Of a stretch of DNA of 64,000 nucleotides, positions 56,784 through 64,000 are shown one piece after another. Position 1 is the first letter of the stretch; each line of letters opens with the position of its first letter. The notes under the pieces are model-generated. The model ran no database searches. It worked only from the letters and a program-made list of their open reading frames with translations, and was not told the origin of the DNA. The DNA lies in NCBI RefSeq assembly GCF_031432425.1, contig NZ_JAVKPH010000018.1:16577-80576 (forward strand). Direction: 5' to 3'. Both the position numbers and the translations under genes were made by a program. The DNA comes from Ruixingdingia sedimenti. Lineage in GTDB: Bacteria > Pseudomonadota > Alphaproteobacteria > Rhodobacterales > Rhodobacteraceae.

Positions 56784-56853
56784 TGTGACGCTCCTCGCAA
56801 GAAAAGATCGGTTTGCAATCGGTGATGTAGCAATACTCGGTAGTCCAGCTCAT
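56776..56853 (-). CDS. Micro-ORF between regulator and DUF262 gene
   Basis: 25 codons. The ATG at 56853 overlaps the stop of the BrxR-like gene (ATGA) and the TAA lies just inside the DUF262 start. The peptide (MSWTTEYCYITDCKPIFSCE...) has three cysteines spaced 5 and 6 residues apart. It may be a leader/coupling peptide or a tiny protein. No homologue is known to me. Confidence 0.3.
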   Translation of the reverse strand: MSWTTEYCYITDCKPIFSCEERHIG

Positions 56854-57737
56854 GCCGTCGCCTCCTGACCACGACTTTCTTGCATCCTACCGATGACCTC
56901 GTCGCGATTGATGAGGACGATTTGCTGGTCACGGGGCGCGCGCGCATCTGGAGCGGTATCCAGTCCGAGGCGCTTCAGCGCGTAGTACAGCAGCGCGCGC
57001 CGAACCTTTATCTTCGCCTTGCCGCTCCGCATGCCGTAGTCGAGCGCGATGACCTTCGCTTGGGTTTCGGAGAGGTCGGGGTGCGGGCCTACCTCCAGCG
57101 TCACCTCGGAATGCCAGTCGCGGTCATCGGCCGGCGACGTCTCGCTTTCGCGCGCCCCACGGATGTCGAGTATCCTGGACAGCAGGAAGTCCTTATAGAT
57201 CGCGTCTGACAGGCAGAATGCGCGGGTGTGCCATCGGAAGCCGTCGAAGGCGATGGCATGAGGTGCTATCCAACGCCAGCGCGGCTCCGGGCTGGACAGG
57301 GACTGGTACTTTACCTCGATCGCCTCAGGCCGGCGGATGGCGCCGACGACCGAGCGCAGCGTTGCGGGGTTTACACCGCGCACGGGCGTTGGGGCTGATG
57401 CGTATGGCGGGAGATCAGCGATCCAGGAATCCTCGCGATCGAGGATCCCGTCTGCGACGGAGCGCAGTTGAGAGAGGTAACGGCTTGCGTCCGGCTCAAG
57501 GAACTGCGGCTTGAAGTCTGAGCCACGGACATAGGTCCGCGCCCTCTTGTCGTAGACCATGTTGTCAGGCGCAAAACCGATGTACCGATTCAGGTCGGTG
57601 GACGCCTGGTTCACCGAAACCCCGAACTGGTCCATCAGATCGCTTCGGTTCACATGTCCCTCCCAGAACAGGCGGAACTCGATGAACTCTAGGCGCTGCT
57701 CGATGCCCCAGCGCAGTTCAGCTTTTTCTTCACCCAC
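56850..57737 (-). CDS. BrxR/CapW-like WYL transcriptional repressor
   Basis: 295 aa from the chosen start. The N-terminal pattern WGIEQRLEFIEFRLFWEGHV, then RSDLMDQFGVSVNQAST and NMVYDKRARTYV, is that of BrxR/CapW winged helices. The WYL core is IAFDGFRWHTRAFC and the C-terminal WCX-like region is VTLEVGPHPDLSETQAKVIALDYGM. These regulators repress BREX, CBASS and related defence operons until infection. The frame opens with GTG at 57785, but the GTG at 57737 has GGAGAG upstream and leaves the direct repeats at 57772-57800 as promoter DNA, so it is preferred. First gene of the operon. Confidence 0.85.
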   Translation of the reverse strand: MGEEKAELRWGIEQRLEFIEFRLFWEGHVNRSDLMDQFGVSVNQASTDLNRYIGFAPDNMVYDKRARTYVRGSDFKPQFLEPDASRYLSQLRSVADGILDREDSWIADLPPYASAPTPVRGVNPATLRSVVGAIRRPEAIEVKYQSLSSPEPRWRWIAPHAIAFDGFRWHTRAFCLSDAIYKDFLLSRILDIRGARESETSPADDRDWHSEVTLEVGPHPDLSETQAKVIALDYGMRSGKAKIKVRRALLYYALKRLGLDTAPDARAPRDQQIVLINRDEVIGRMQESRGQEATA

Positions 57738-57771
57738 GCCGCTCTCTCCGGCTGCCCCATGGGCATGCGAA

Positions 57772-57800
57772 CTGTGCTCACCCACTTTCTGTGCTCACCC
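57772..57800. promoter_or_regulatory. Direct-repeat operator in front of the BrxR-like gene
   Basis: CTGTGCTCACCC occurs twice, at 57772-57783 and 57789-57800, 17 bases apart start to start. The pair is 35-63 bases upstream of the preferred start codon. Direct or inverted repeats in this place are what BrxR/CapW proteins bind when they repress their own operons. No third copy was noticed. Confidence 0.55.
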
Positions 57801-57956
57801 TAGCGGCGAGCGACTTGATGATCAAACAAAAACGGCACTGCCGACGAGGAAGCATCGGAAGAATTGTCTCGGGTCGGCAGCATGAATTTGTCGCATACTC
57901 GAAACATACCGAGAAAAAGCACAAAACTCTCGATCTGATGTCGGCCATCCCACGCT

Positions 57957-59321
57957 TCACAATTGCAACAAGTAGGCCTCGATCTCGTCGACCAGCTCCG
58001 GATCGACTTCCCCATTGGTCCGCATCTGCTCGAGTGCCGCATTGGCACGGTGTTTGCCCATCCACTCTATCTCAGGGGCGTCTGCGGCCGACCAGCGGTT
58101 TTCCAGCCAGGCTTCGTACTGTGCGCGCTCTTCCGTCGAGAGCAGCTCGGGCGCGTGAAACGCCACCAGTCGCCGCCCAAGCTGGCGCAGCCGGGCTTCG
58201 CTGAGGGTGGCTGCGATCTCCTGACGCCGCCGCCAGTCTGCGCGCTGGAACTCTGCGAGCAGTGCCTTGTCGGCGTGGCTGTAGAAGCCCCCGAAGATCT
58301 GCTTCTCAACGGGCGGTGTCGGCGCGGTTGGATCCTCGGGGAAGCGCGCGGCCAGCGCCTTTGCAACGCGCGCTCTGAACTCCGGCGCCTCTGCGATGAC
58401 CGCGGCCCGCTCGAGGTGTTCAGCGCTGGGCGCGGGCACAGAGAGTAGCGCGGGCGACTTGTTGATACTCAAGGAACGGATGACCTTGGGTGATGCGTCC
58501 ACCGCTGCAAAAACAGTGGCATCATCGGCAGCCAGAAGCTCTGCCGGATCCGCAGCGTCGAGATCGAAGAAGGCAGCCTGGTTGGGGTTGCTGGCCGAGG
58601 TGCCGCAGAAGCAGCCTATCGTCGCCCGGGGAGGGCCGCCTGCGAAGCGCTCGACGAGGGCCATGGGCTGGAAGCGCGCAAGGCGCGCCTGCACCGAAGC
58701 CTTGTCTCGGTTGGACAGGAGCTCTGCCCAGAGCTCTGGCGCGCGTTGGGCGATCTGACGCGCGATATGGATCGTCGCCTCGACATCGCCGAGCGCGTCA
58801 TGGGCATTATGCGCCGTGAAGCCATTCAGCGGCGCGATGCGATCGAGCTTGAAGCGCACGCGGCCGGTTTCATCGACGGGCCACTCGAAGATATCCGGCT
58901 GACGATACCAGACCGCATAGAGCGCCGTCAGAATGTCGAGCCGATTGTTCCCGTTGAATTGGGTGGCGAAAATGTCGGGCTGCAGGTTTTGGTAGAAGGC
59001 CTGGCGCAGCATCTCTTCGTCGAAGCGGATGCTGTTGAACCCGGTCCAGGTGGCGGGTGACCAGCGCGCGATCAGGGCCGCGATCTGCTGCGTAAACGCG
59101 AAGAGCGACGGCAGTTCCGGATCCAGCAGCTGCGCTGGGCGGACACCGGTGACCGCCAGCGCCCATGGTGAGGGAATGATGTGGGGCGCGATGCGGCAAC
59201 GCAGATTGACCCGCTCGATTTCCCTGAATTCAGCATCCGTCAGAATGGCGGCGAATTGCAGGGGCTGATCGAAGGCGGGTGAGATGCCGGTGGTTTCGAG
59301 ATCGTAGAACGCAAAAGTCAT
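57957..59321 (-). CDS. sbcB: Exonuclease I-like 3'-5' exonuclease (DEDDh)
   Basis: 454 aa. The DnaQ-like domain has the first acidic pair in FAFYDLETTG, the second in WTGFNSIRFDEEM, and the final HD motif in AHNAHDALGDVEA. C-terminal SH3-like and helical regions as in SbcB/ExoI. ExoI degrades single-stranded DNA. It is on the minus strand with its own region 170 bases away from the regulator. A relation to the defence genes is not shown. Confidence 0.85.
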   Translation of the reverse strand: MTFAFYDLETTGISPAFDQPLQFAAILTDAEFREIERVNLRCRIAPHIIPSPWALAVTGVRPAQLLDPELPSLFAFTQQIAALIARWSPATWTGFNSIRFDEEMLRQAFYQNLQPDIFATQFNGNNRLDILTALYAVWYRQPDIFEWPVDETGRVRFKLDRIAPLNGFTAHNAHDALGDVEATIHIARQIAQRAPELWAELLSNRDKASVQARLARFQPMALVERFAGGPPRATIGCFCGTSASNPNQAAFFDLDAADPAELLAADDATVFAAVDASPKVIRSLSINKSPALLSVPAPSAEHLERAAVIAEAPEFRARVAKALAARFPEDPTAPTPPVEKQIFGGFYSHADKALLAEFQRADWRRRQEIAATLSEARLRQLGRRLVAFHAPELLSTEERAQYEAWLENRWSAADAPEIEWMGKHRANAALEQMRTNGEVDPELVDEIEAYLLQL

Positions 59322-59498
59322 GGCGCACTATAACTTGGAGCAGGAAGGTCGTCAGCACCCATAGTTTGTTGGAAAAGCGGAGAATCCTCGGCTGGACTCG
59401 AGCGCGTTAACCTTTGCGTCTCGACCGACAGCGCTCTGCGTGGCAGAAGGAAGCCCGGCGCGTGGCGCTCATCCCCAGAATTCAAGACGGGCTATTTC

Positions 59499-59975
59499 TT
59501 GCTGCGACTCACCCTGATCCTCTTCCTGCTGCTTTTGCCACTGCCGGTTTCGGCGCAGACGATCACTGGGATGGCGAGTGTGACGGATGGGGACAGTCTG
59601 GAAATCCGCGGCACGCGCATCCGCCTGCACGGGATCGATGCGCCCGAGAGCCGCCAGCTTTGCACTCGCCCTTCTGGCCAGCGGTGGCGTTGCGGACAGC
59701 AGGCGGCGCTGGCTCTGTCGGATCGGATCGGGCGGCGCAGCGTAAGCTGTGTGACACGCAACATCGACCGATACGGGCGCACCATCGCGGTGTGCTCGCA
59801 GGACGGGGTTGACCTGAACCGCTGGATGGTCAGCGAAGGCTGGGCGGTTGCCTACCGCCAATTCTCCCGAGACTATGTAGCCGTCGAGGCTGAGGCGCGG
59901 CGCGCTGGGCGCAACATCTGGTCGGGCATCTTTGTCATGCCGTGGGACTGGCGGCGCGGCGTGCGAACACCATGA
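59499..59975 (+). CDS. Secreted thermonuclease (SNase family)
   Basis: 158 aa. A signal peptide (LILFLLLLPLPVSAQ) is followed by an SNase/OB fold: VTDGDSLEIRGTRIRLHGIDAPES, four cysteines in the middle, and DRYGRTIAVC, with catalytic Arg and Glu in usual places. Start is TTG at 59499. Likely a periplasmic or exported nuclease. Overlaps the RecD2 gene by ATGA. Confidence 0.85.
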   Translation: MLRLTLILFLLLLPLPVSAQTITGMASVTDGDSLEIRGTRIRLHGIDAPESRQLCTRPSGQRWRCGQQAALALSDRIGRRSVSCVTRNIDRYGRTIAVCSQDGVDLNRWMVSEGWAVAYRQFSRDYVAVEAEARRAGRNIWSGIFVMPWDWRRGVRTP

Positions 59976-62143
59976 AACCACAGGCTGACAGCACCACGGA
60001 GGTTCTGGCCGGCCTGGTGGAACGGGTGACCTTCCACAATTCAGAGAACGGATTTTGCGTGCTGCGGGTGAAAGCACGCGGCCACCGGGACCTGGTGACC
60101 ACGGTTGGGCACGCCGCTATGATCTCGGCGGGCGAATGGATCACGGCCTCCGGCATCTGGCTGAACGACCGCACGCACGGGCTGCAGTTCAAGGCGCATT
60201 TCCTGAAGACCTCGGCCCCATCGACGGTGGACGGGATCGAGAAATACCTCGGCTCCGGTATGATCCGAGGCATCGGGCCGGTCTATGCCAAGCGGCTGGT
60301 CAAGGCCTTCGGCAAGGACGTCTTCGACATCATCGAGGCCGCGCCCGAGCGGCTGCGCGAGGTCGCAGGCATTGGCCCGATGCGCGCGGCGAAGATCACG
60401 GCTGGCTGGGCGGATCAGAAGGTGATCCGCGAGATCATGGTGTTCCTGCACCAGCACGGCGTGGGCACAGCGCGCGCGGTGCGCATCTTCAAGACCTATG
60501 GCACGGATGCCGTACAGGTGATGAGCGAGAATCCGTATCGGCTGGCCAAGGACATCCGTGGCATCGGGTTCCGCACCGCCGACCTGATTGCAGAGAAACT
60601 CGGCATTGAGAAAACCGCAATGATCCGCGTGCGCGCGGGGATTTCCTTCGCACTGACCGAGGCGATGGGCGATGGTCACTGCGGGCTGCCGCGCGCGGAG
60701 CTGATCGGCCTGGCGGGCAAGCTGCTCGAGGTCCCCGCGCCCTTGATCGACAGCGCGCTGCAAGAGGAACTGGCTGAGGAGACGGTGACCGCCGATCGTG
60801 TCCGAGACGCAGACTGCATCTTCCTGACGGGGCTTTATCTCGCCGAGCGCGGGATCTCCGAGCATGTGAAGCGCATCCGCGCGGGCGCCCTGCCCTGGCC
60901 CGAGATCGATGCGGACAAGGCGCTGCCCTGGATCGAGCAGAAGACGGGCCTCACCCTTGCCGCTAGCCAGGCTGAGGCGATCCGCCTCGCGCTGCGCTCG
61001 AAGCTGATGGTGATCACCGGCGGCCCCGGGGTGGGCAAGACCACGATCGTGAACTCGATCCTGCGCATTCTGGCAGTCAAAGGCGTGAAGCTTCTGCTCT
61101 GTGCGCCGACGGGGCGCGCGGCGAAGCGGATGACCGAGGCCACCGGCATGGAAGCCAAGACGATCCATCGGCTGTTGGAATTCGACCCGAAGGCCTTCGG
61201 CTTCAAGCGCAACGACGAGAACCCGCTCGACTGCGATCTCCTGGTCATTGATGAGAGCTCGATGGTCGATGTGCTGCTGATGCAGTCGCTCCTGAAGGCA
61301 GTGCCCAGCACTGCAGCACTGCTCATCGTGGGCGATATCGATCAGCTGCCTTCTGTGGGCCCCGGCCAGGTTCTGGCCGATATCATCGGCTCAGGACCAG
61401 TGCCGGTGGTGCGTCTGACCGAGGTGTTCCGGCAGGCGGCGCAGAGCAAGATCATTACCACGGCGCATGCCATCAATGCAGGGCGACTGCCCGATCTCGG
61501 CAAGCCCGATGGGGAGGCGGATTTCTATTTCGTGCCGGCCGCAGATCCGGAACAGGCCGTGCCGCGCATCGTCGAGCTGGTCGCCAAGCGCATCCCGCAG
61601 CGCTTTGGCTTCGATCCGATCAAGGACATCCAGGTCCTCTGCCCGATGAACCGCGGCGGCGTCGGGGCGCGCTCCCTGAACATCGAACTGCAGGCCGCCC
61701 TGAACCCCGCTGGCGATAAGCGCGTGGAGCGCTTCGGCTGGATCTTCGCTCCCGGCGACAAGGTCATGCAGATCGAAAACGACTATGACAAGGACGTCTA
61801 TAACGGCGACATCGGCAGAATCGAGGATGTCGACCTCGACGAGGGCGAGGTCGCCGTGGATTTCGACGGGCGCACCGTGACCTTCCTCTTCGGCGAGCTG
61901 GACACGCTAGTTCCTGCCTATGCGGCCACGATCCACAAGAGCCAGGGGTCGGAATACCCGGCGGTAGTCATCCCGGTCATGACCCAGCACTACGCCATGC
62001 TGCAGCGCAACCTGATCTACACCGGCGTCACGCGCGGCAAGAAGCTCGTCGTGCTGGTTGGGCAGAAGAAGGCGGTGGCCATCGCCGTGAAGAACGTCTC
62101 CGGGCGGCAGCGCTGGTCGAAACTGGATGAATGGCTGGCATGA
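59972..62143 (+). CDS. recD2: RecD2-like ATP-dependent helicase
   Basis: 723 aa. An N-terminal OB-like region and helix-hairpin-helix (RGIGPVYAKRLVKAFG, AGIGPMRAAKI) precede the SF1B motor: Walker A GGPGVGKTT, Walker B VIDESSM, VGDIDQLPSVGPG, RQAAQS, and AATIHKSQGSEYP near the end. This matches RecD2, a 5'-3' helicase without RecBC. The start at 59972 overlaps the SNase stop; an earlier GTG at 59942 is less likely. Confidence 0.92.
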   Translation: MKPQADSTTEVLAGLVERVTFHNSENGFCVLRVKARGHRDLVTTVGHAAMISAGEWITASGIWLNDRTHGLQFKAHFLKTSAPSTVDGIEKYLGSGMIRGIGPVYAKRLVKAFGKDVFDIIEAAPERLREVAGIGPMRAAKITAGWADQKVIREIMVFLHQHGVGTARAVRIFKTYGTDAVQVMSENPYRLAKDIRGIGFRTADLIAEKLGIEKTAMIRVRAGISFALTEAMGDGHCGLPRAELIGLAGKLLEVPAPLIDSALQEELAEETVTADRVRDADCIFLTGLYLAERGISEHVKRIRAGALPWPEIDADKALPWIEQKTGLTLAASQAEAIRLALRSKLMVITGGPGVGKTTIVNSILRILAVKGVKLLLCAPTGRAAKRMTEATGMEAKTIHRLLEFDPKAFGFKRNDENPLDCDLLVIDESSMVDVLLMQSLLKAVPSTAALLIVGDIDQLPSVGPGQVLADIIGSGPVPVVRLTEVFRQAAQSKIITTAHAINAGRLPDLGKPDGEADFYFVPAADPEQAVPRIVELVAKRIPQRFGFDPIKDIQVLCPMNRGGVGARSLNIELQAALNPAGDKRVERFGWIFAPGDKVMQIENDYDKDVYNGDIGRIEDVDLDEGEVAVDFDGRTVTFLFGELDTLVPAYAATIHKSQGSEYPAVVIPVMTQHYAMLQRNLIYTGVTRGKKLVVLVGQKKAVAIAVKNVSGRQRWSKLDEWLA

Positions 62144-62236
62144 GAGAACCTGGACAAGCAATCGCACCGCACGCGCTCGCAGGCTTCAATCCTTGGCGCA
62201 ATTTGAGTATCAGGGCGGCACGTGAAAGGACAGAGC

Positions 62237-62920
62237 ATGGAAGAGGAAGAGAAACGGCTGGATCGCCTGAGCGAACTGCTGCACGCGCTGCCGGTCGACA
62301 ACTTTCCCATGACGATCAGCAAACTCGACGGTTATGTGACCGGAATCCTGGCGTGCCCAGAGATGATCCCACCCTCGGAATGGCTCCCGGAGGTGTGGGG
62401 CGAAACCGGCGAGGCGCAGTTCGCCGATCAGAAGGCGGCGGAAGAAACGATCGGCGCCGTCATGACGCATTACAATTCCGTGGCCGAAGCGATGACACGG
62501 TCTCTTTGGATCGAGCCGATTTACGCAGTGGACCCGAACAGCGACGAAACCCTGTGGGAACCTTGGGTAGACGGCTTCACCCGCGCGATGCGCCTGCGAC
62601 CGGATGCCTGGGAAAGCCTTCTCGACCGGGCCGATGAAGAAACCCGGACAACGATGATTTTCCTGATGGCGCTGCAGGACATCTACACCGGCAACAGCAA
62701 GTTCACGGATGAAGAGATCGATGAAATCGACATTGAAGCGCCGGACCTGATCCCGAACTGCGTCGCGACGATTCTGCACCAGTCGCGCCCGGAACTGGCA
62801 GGAACAATTGCTGCCAATCTTCCCGGCATGCCGCACAAGGCCGCTCCCCGCCCCGGGCGGAACGATCCCTGCGCATGCGGTTCGGGTCGGAAGTACAAGC
62901 AGTGCTGCGGCCGGAATTGA
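62237..62920 (+). CDS. UPF0149/YecA family protein with C-terminal SEC-C motif
   Basis: 227 aa. The N-terminal part has FPMTISKLDGYVTGILACPEMIPPSEWLP, diagnostic of the YgfB/YecA family; the end has GRNDPCACGSGRKYKQCCG, the SEC-C zinc motif. AAGGA lies 6 bases before the ATG at 62237. Role in the cell unclear; probably a metal-binding adaptor. Last gene left of the tRNA fragment. Confidence 0.88.
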   Translation: MEEEEKRLDRLSELLHALPVDNFPMTISKLDGYVTGILACPEMIPPSEWLPEVWGETGEAQFADQKAAEETIGAVMTHYNSVAEAMTRSLWIEPIYAVDPNSDETLWEPWVDGFTRAMRLRPDAWESLLDRADEETRTTMIFLMALQDIYTGNSKFTDEEIDEIDIEAPDLIPNCVATILHQSRPELAGTIAANLPGMPHKAAPRPGRNDPCACGSGRKYKQCCGRN

Positions 62921-63004
62921 AAAATTACCAATTCCGGTTCCACCGCCGCCCCGCTCAGCGCATCGTTCCGACCGGTCAGGGCGCCGTAGGGGGACTCGTG
63001 ATTT

Positions 63005-63024
63005 GTTGACGTGGTGTTGACGTA
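63005..63024 (+). repeat. Copy 1 of 20-base direct repeat flanking the tRNA fragment
   Basis: GTTGACGTGGTGTTGACGTA. It matches the copy at 63276-63295 in 17 of 20 positions. Each copy itself contains GTTGAYGT twice, 11 bases apart, suggesting a protein that binds two adjacent turns of DNA, such as an integrase arm domain. Confidence 0.45.
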
Positions 63025-63030
63025 AAACGC

Positions 63031-63064
63031 AAAAATGCCTGTGGTACTATAATACCATCAGGCA
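63031..63064 (-). terminator. Rho-independent terminator downstream of the tRNA sequence
   Basis: Read on the minus strand, TTGCCTGATGGTATTATAG is followed by TACCACAGGCA and then TTTTT. The stem is TGCCTG/CAGGCA plus TGGTA/TACCA with a single-base bulge and a 6-base loop. It lies 25 bases beyond the tRNA CCA end in the right orientation to stop tRNA transcription. Confidence 0.65.
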
Positions 63065-63088
63065 AGCGTTTGTATTATTTCAGGAATT

Positions 63089-63136
63089 TGGTTGCGGGGG
63101 TAGGATTTGAACCTACGACCTTCAGGTTATGAGCCT
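63089..63136 (-). tRNA. 3' fragment of initiator tRNA-Met (CAT), attachment-site remnant
   Basis: On the minus strand, 48 bases match the 3' two-thirds of an alphaproteobacterial initiator tRNA: anticodon loop CTCATAA with partial stem, variable loop, T-arm GTAGGTTCAAATCCTAC, acceptor CCCCGCA and encoded CCA. The 5' half (D-arm, first acceptor strand) is missing: sequence beyond 63136 diverges and the outer anticodon-stem pairs are lost. This is what remains of an integration event into the tRNA 3' end, not a working tRNA. The complete gene should lie to the right, outside the window. Confidence 0.8.
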
Positions 63137-63275
63137 ATGGCAGGGCAAAACCGAATAATCAGAAATTTCAGCCACTTACGAGGTATTCCTTTGTTATGGC
63201 GTGATTTTCACCCTCGCAAACATCAGCATTCGCACGGATTCACACCCAAAACCGGCACGAAGCCCGCAGTCGCAG

Positions 63276-63295
63276 GTTGATGTGGCGTTGATGTA
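63276..63295 (+). repeat. Copy 2 of 20-base direct repeat flanking the tRNA fragment
   Basis: GTTGATGTGGCGTTGATGTA, same orientation as the copy at 63005-63024, 271 bases apart. All three differences are C/T changes. Confidence 0.45.
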
Positions 63296-63391
63296 GCCTG
63301 ATGCGCTGCTAGGTTGATCATAGCTGAAGATGGCTCAGACCAAGGAACGGAGCAGATCACTAGGCCACAGATGACCTCCAACAAATGTCGA

Positions 63392-63961
63392 TCATGGTTG
63401 GGTCTTGCCCACCTGCATGATCATCAATGGCGCGTCATCTTCGGCCTCGGCCGCCTCGATATAGCTTCGAGCAGAGATTCCTTGCAGACCTAGGTGGTCA
63501 ACAAGGCTGGGAAGGCTAGCAACACGGTGGCGCGTTTCTGAGAGTGTGACTGCCACGTCGCGTGCGTTCTGTTCAGCTGCTTCCGTTCCGCCGAGGCGCC
63601 CAACCAGAAGGTCTGCGGGCATTTCCGTCGTCAACTGCGCGAGCTTCTGAAACTGGCGAGATGCCTGATCCTTTGCCGCCATCGGTTCGTCGAGAAGGAA
63701 CAGAGCCTTGATTTGCGCGCCGCCAGTGACCGCCATTCCATCGAGCAGCAGTCTGAGGCTATCAATGGGAATTGCCTCCCGCGTGTAGAGCAGCTTCACC
63801 CTATTGTGCATGGCATCAAAGGTTTCGTGCAGAACCTGCTCGGCCTCAGTCAGGAGTGGCCTTCGATCGACGCGCACTGCGGCGCCGTCTACGCGTTCAA
63901 TCCGGTTGGTAGCCCTTTCGAGCGGGAGTGTCTGAAACTCTGTGTATCTGAGCCGACCCAT
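63392..63961 (-). CDS. Hypothetical protein, 5' end possibly beyond window
   Basis: 189 aa from the ATG at 63961, but the frame stays open to the window edge (a further 13 codons), and no ribosome binding site is visible at 63961, so the true start may lie outside. Features: LTEAEQVLHETFDAMHNRVKLLYTREAIPIDSL, later a long helix MAAKDQASRQFQKLAQLTTE. No domain recognised. It lies to the right of the tRNA fragment and so belongs to the next inserted element. Confidence 0.6.
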   Translation of the reverse strand: MGRLRYTEFQTLPLERATNRIERVDGAAVRVDRRPLLTEAEQVLHETFDAMHNRVKLLYTREAIPIDSLRLLLDGMAVTGGAQIKALFLLDEPMAAKDQASRQFQKLAQLTTEMPADLLVGRLGGTEAAEQNARDVAVTLSETRHRVASLPSLVDHLGLQGISARSYIEAAEAEDDAPLMIMQVGKTQP

Positions 63962-64000
63962 GCGGTTTTCAGATACAGTCAGGCGTCGAAGCGCCCTGCG

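Larger units (their letters stand above)
62921..63391. other. Non-coding region with tRNA fragment, terminator and flanking repeats
   Basis: About 470 bases with no gene. The pieces seen are listed separately: a direct repeat at 63005 and 63276, a terminator hairpin at 63031-63064, and a tRNA 3' fragment at 63089-63136. Nothing recognisable lies in 63137-63275 or 63296-63391. Confidence 0.6.

Noticed and set aside
63089..63136. Functional tRNA-Met gene
   Set aside because: The D-arm, 5' acceptor strand and outer anticodon-stem pairs are missing, so it cannot fold as a tRNA.

Overview
The window is high-GC, densely packed DNA that reads as an alphaproteobacterium, most likely a Rhodobacterales member. 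The clues are the style of the PcaF-type thiolase and ETF alpha genes at the left edge, the many ATGA-coupled genes, and prophage families common in that order (DUF7220, DUF3489, BR0599, DUF2793, DUF6441). The assignment rests on recognition of protein families, not on a database search.

Layout. (1) 1-1446: chromosomal genes, the end of etfA and a complete pcaF-like thiolase. A truncated ferredoxin-like fragment follows (1558-1704) and probably marks the left edge of the accessory DNA. (2) 2009-5116: a WYL regulator, a phage-type hypothetical gene and a P4-type tyrosine integrase. (3) 5717-8298: an excisionase-like gene and an early/replication module. One gene of it, a winged-helix protein, carries an iteron array inside its coding sequence, as in lambda O. 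(4) 8425-10512: an AT-richer reverse transcriptase with a C-terminal HEPN-like motif, a probable anti-phage cargo gene. (5) 11084-13931: two tandem ParB-methyltransferase fusions and a DUF7220 protein. (6) 13982-16019: an MFS drug exporter and its TetR regulator with a clear palindromic operator. (7) 16159-18502: seven small leftward phage genes. (8) 18642-41699: a lambda-like siphophage morphogenesis and lysis cluster (terminase, gpW, portal, protease/scaffold, decoration, capsid, tail chaperones with a -1 frameshift site, tape measure, baseplate/tip, fibres, M15 endolysin, spanins). (9) 41758-42383: two small genes.

(10) 42390-57737: one long leftward operon. It starts with a BrxR/CapW-like WYL repressor, followed by a DUF262 nuclease, a DUF3883 SNF2 helicase, a 160-aa unknown, a DUF1156 methyltransferase, a small zinc-ribbon protein, a HEPN-DUF499 ATPase, a DUF4236-TPR protein and a GIY-YIG nuclease. 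The helicase, methylase and ATPase trio matches the Hma type of anti-phage system. The other genes are translationally coupled or closely spaced to it and may form an expanded version. (11) 57957-62920: exonuclease I-like, secreted nuclease, RecD2 helicase and a YecA/SEC-C protein. (12) 63005-63295: a 48-nt 3' fragment of an initiator tRNA with its terminator, which looks like the boundary of a further integrated element running off the right edge.

Overall the window is a prophage carrying at least two cargo modules, next to a defence operon and a second island boundary. No CI-like repressor and no left-hand copy of the tRNA attachment core were seen by eye.
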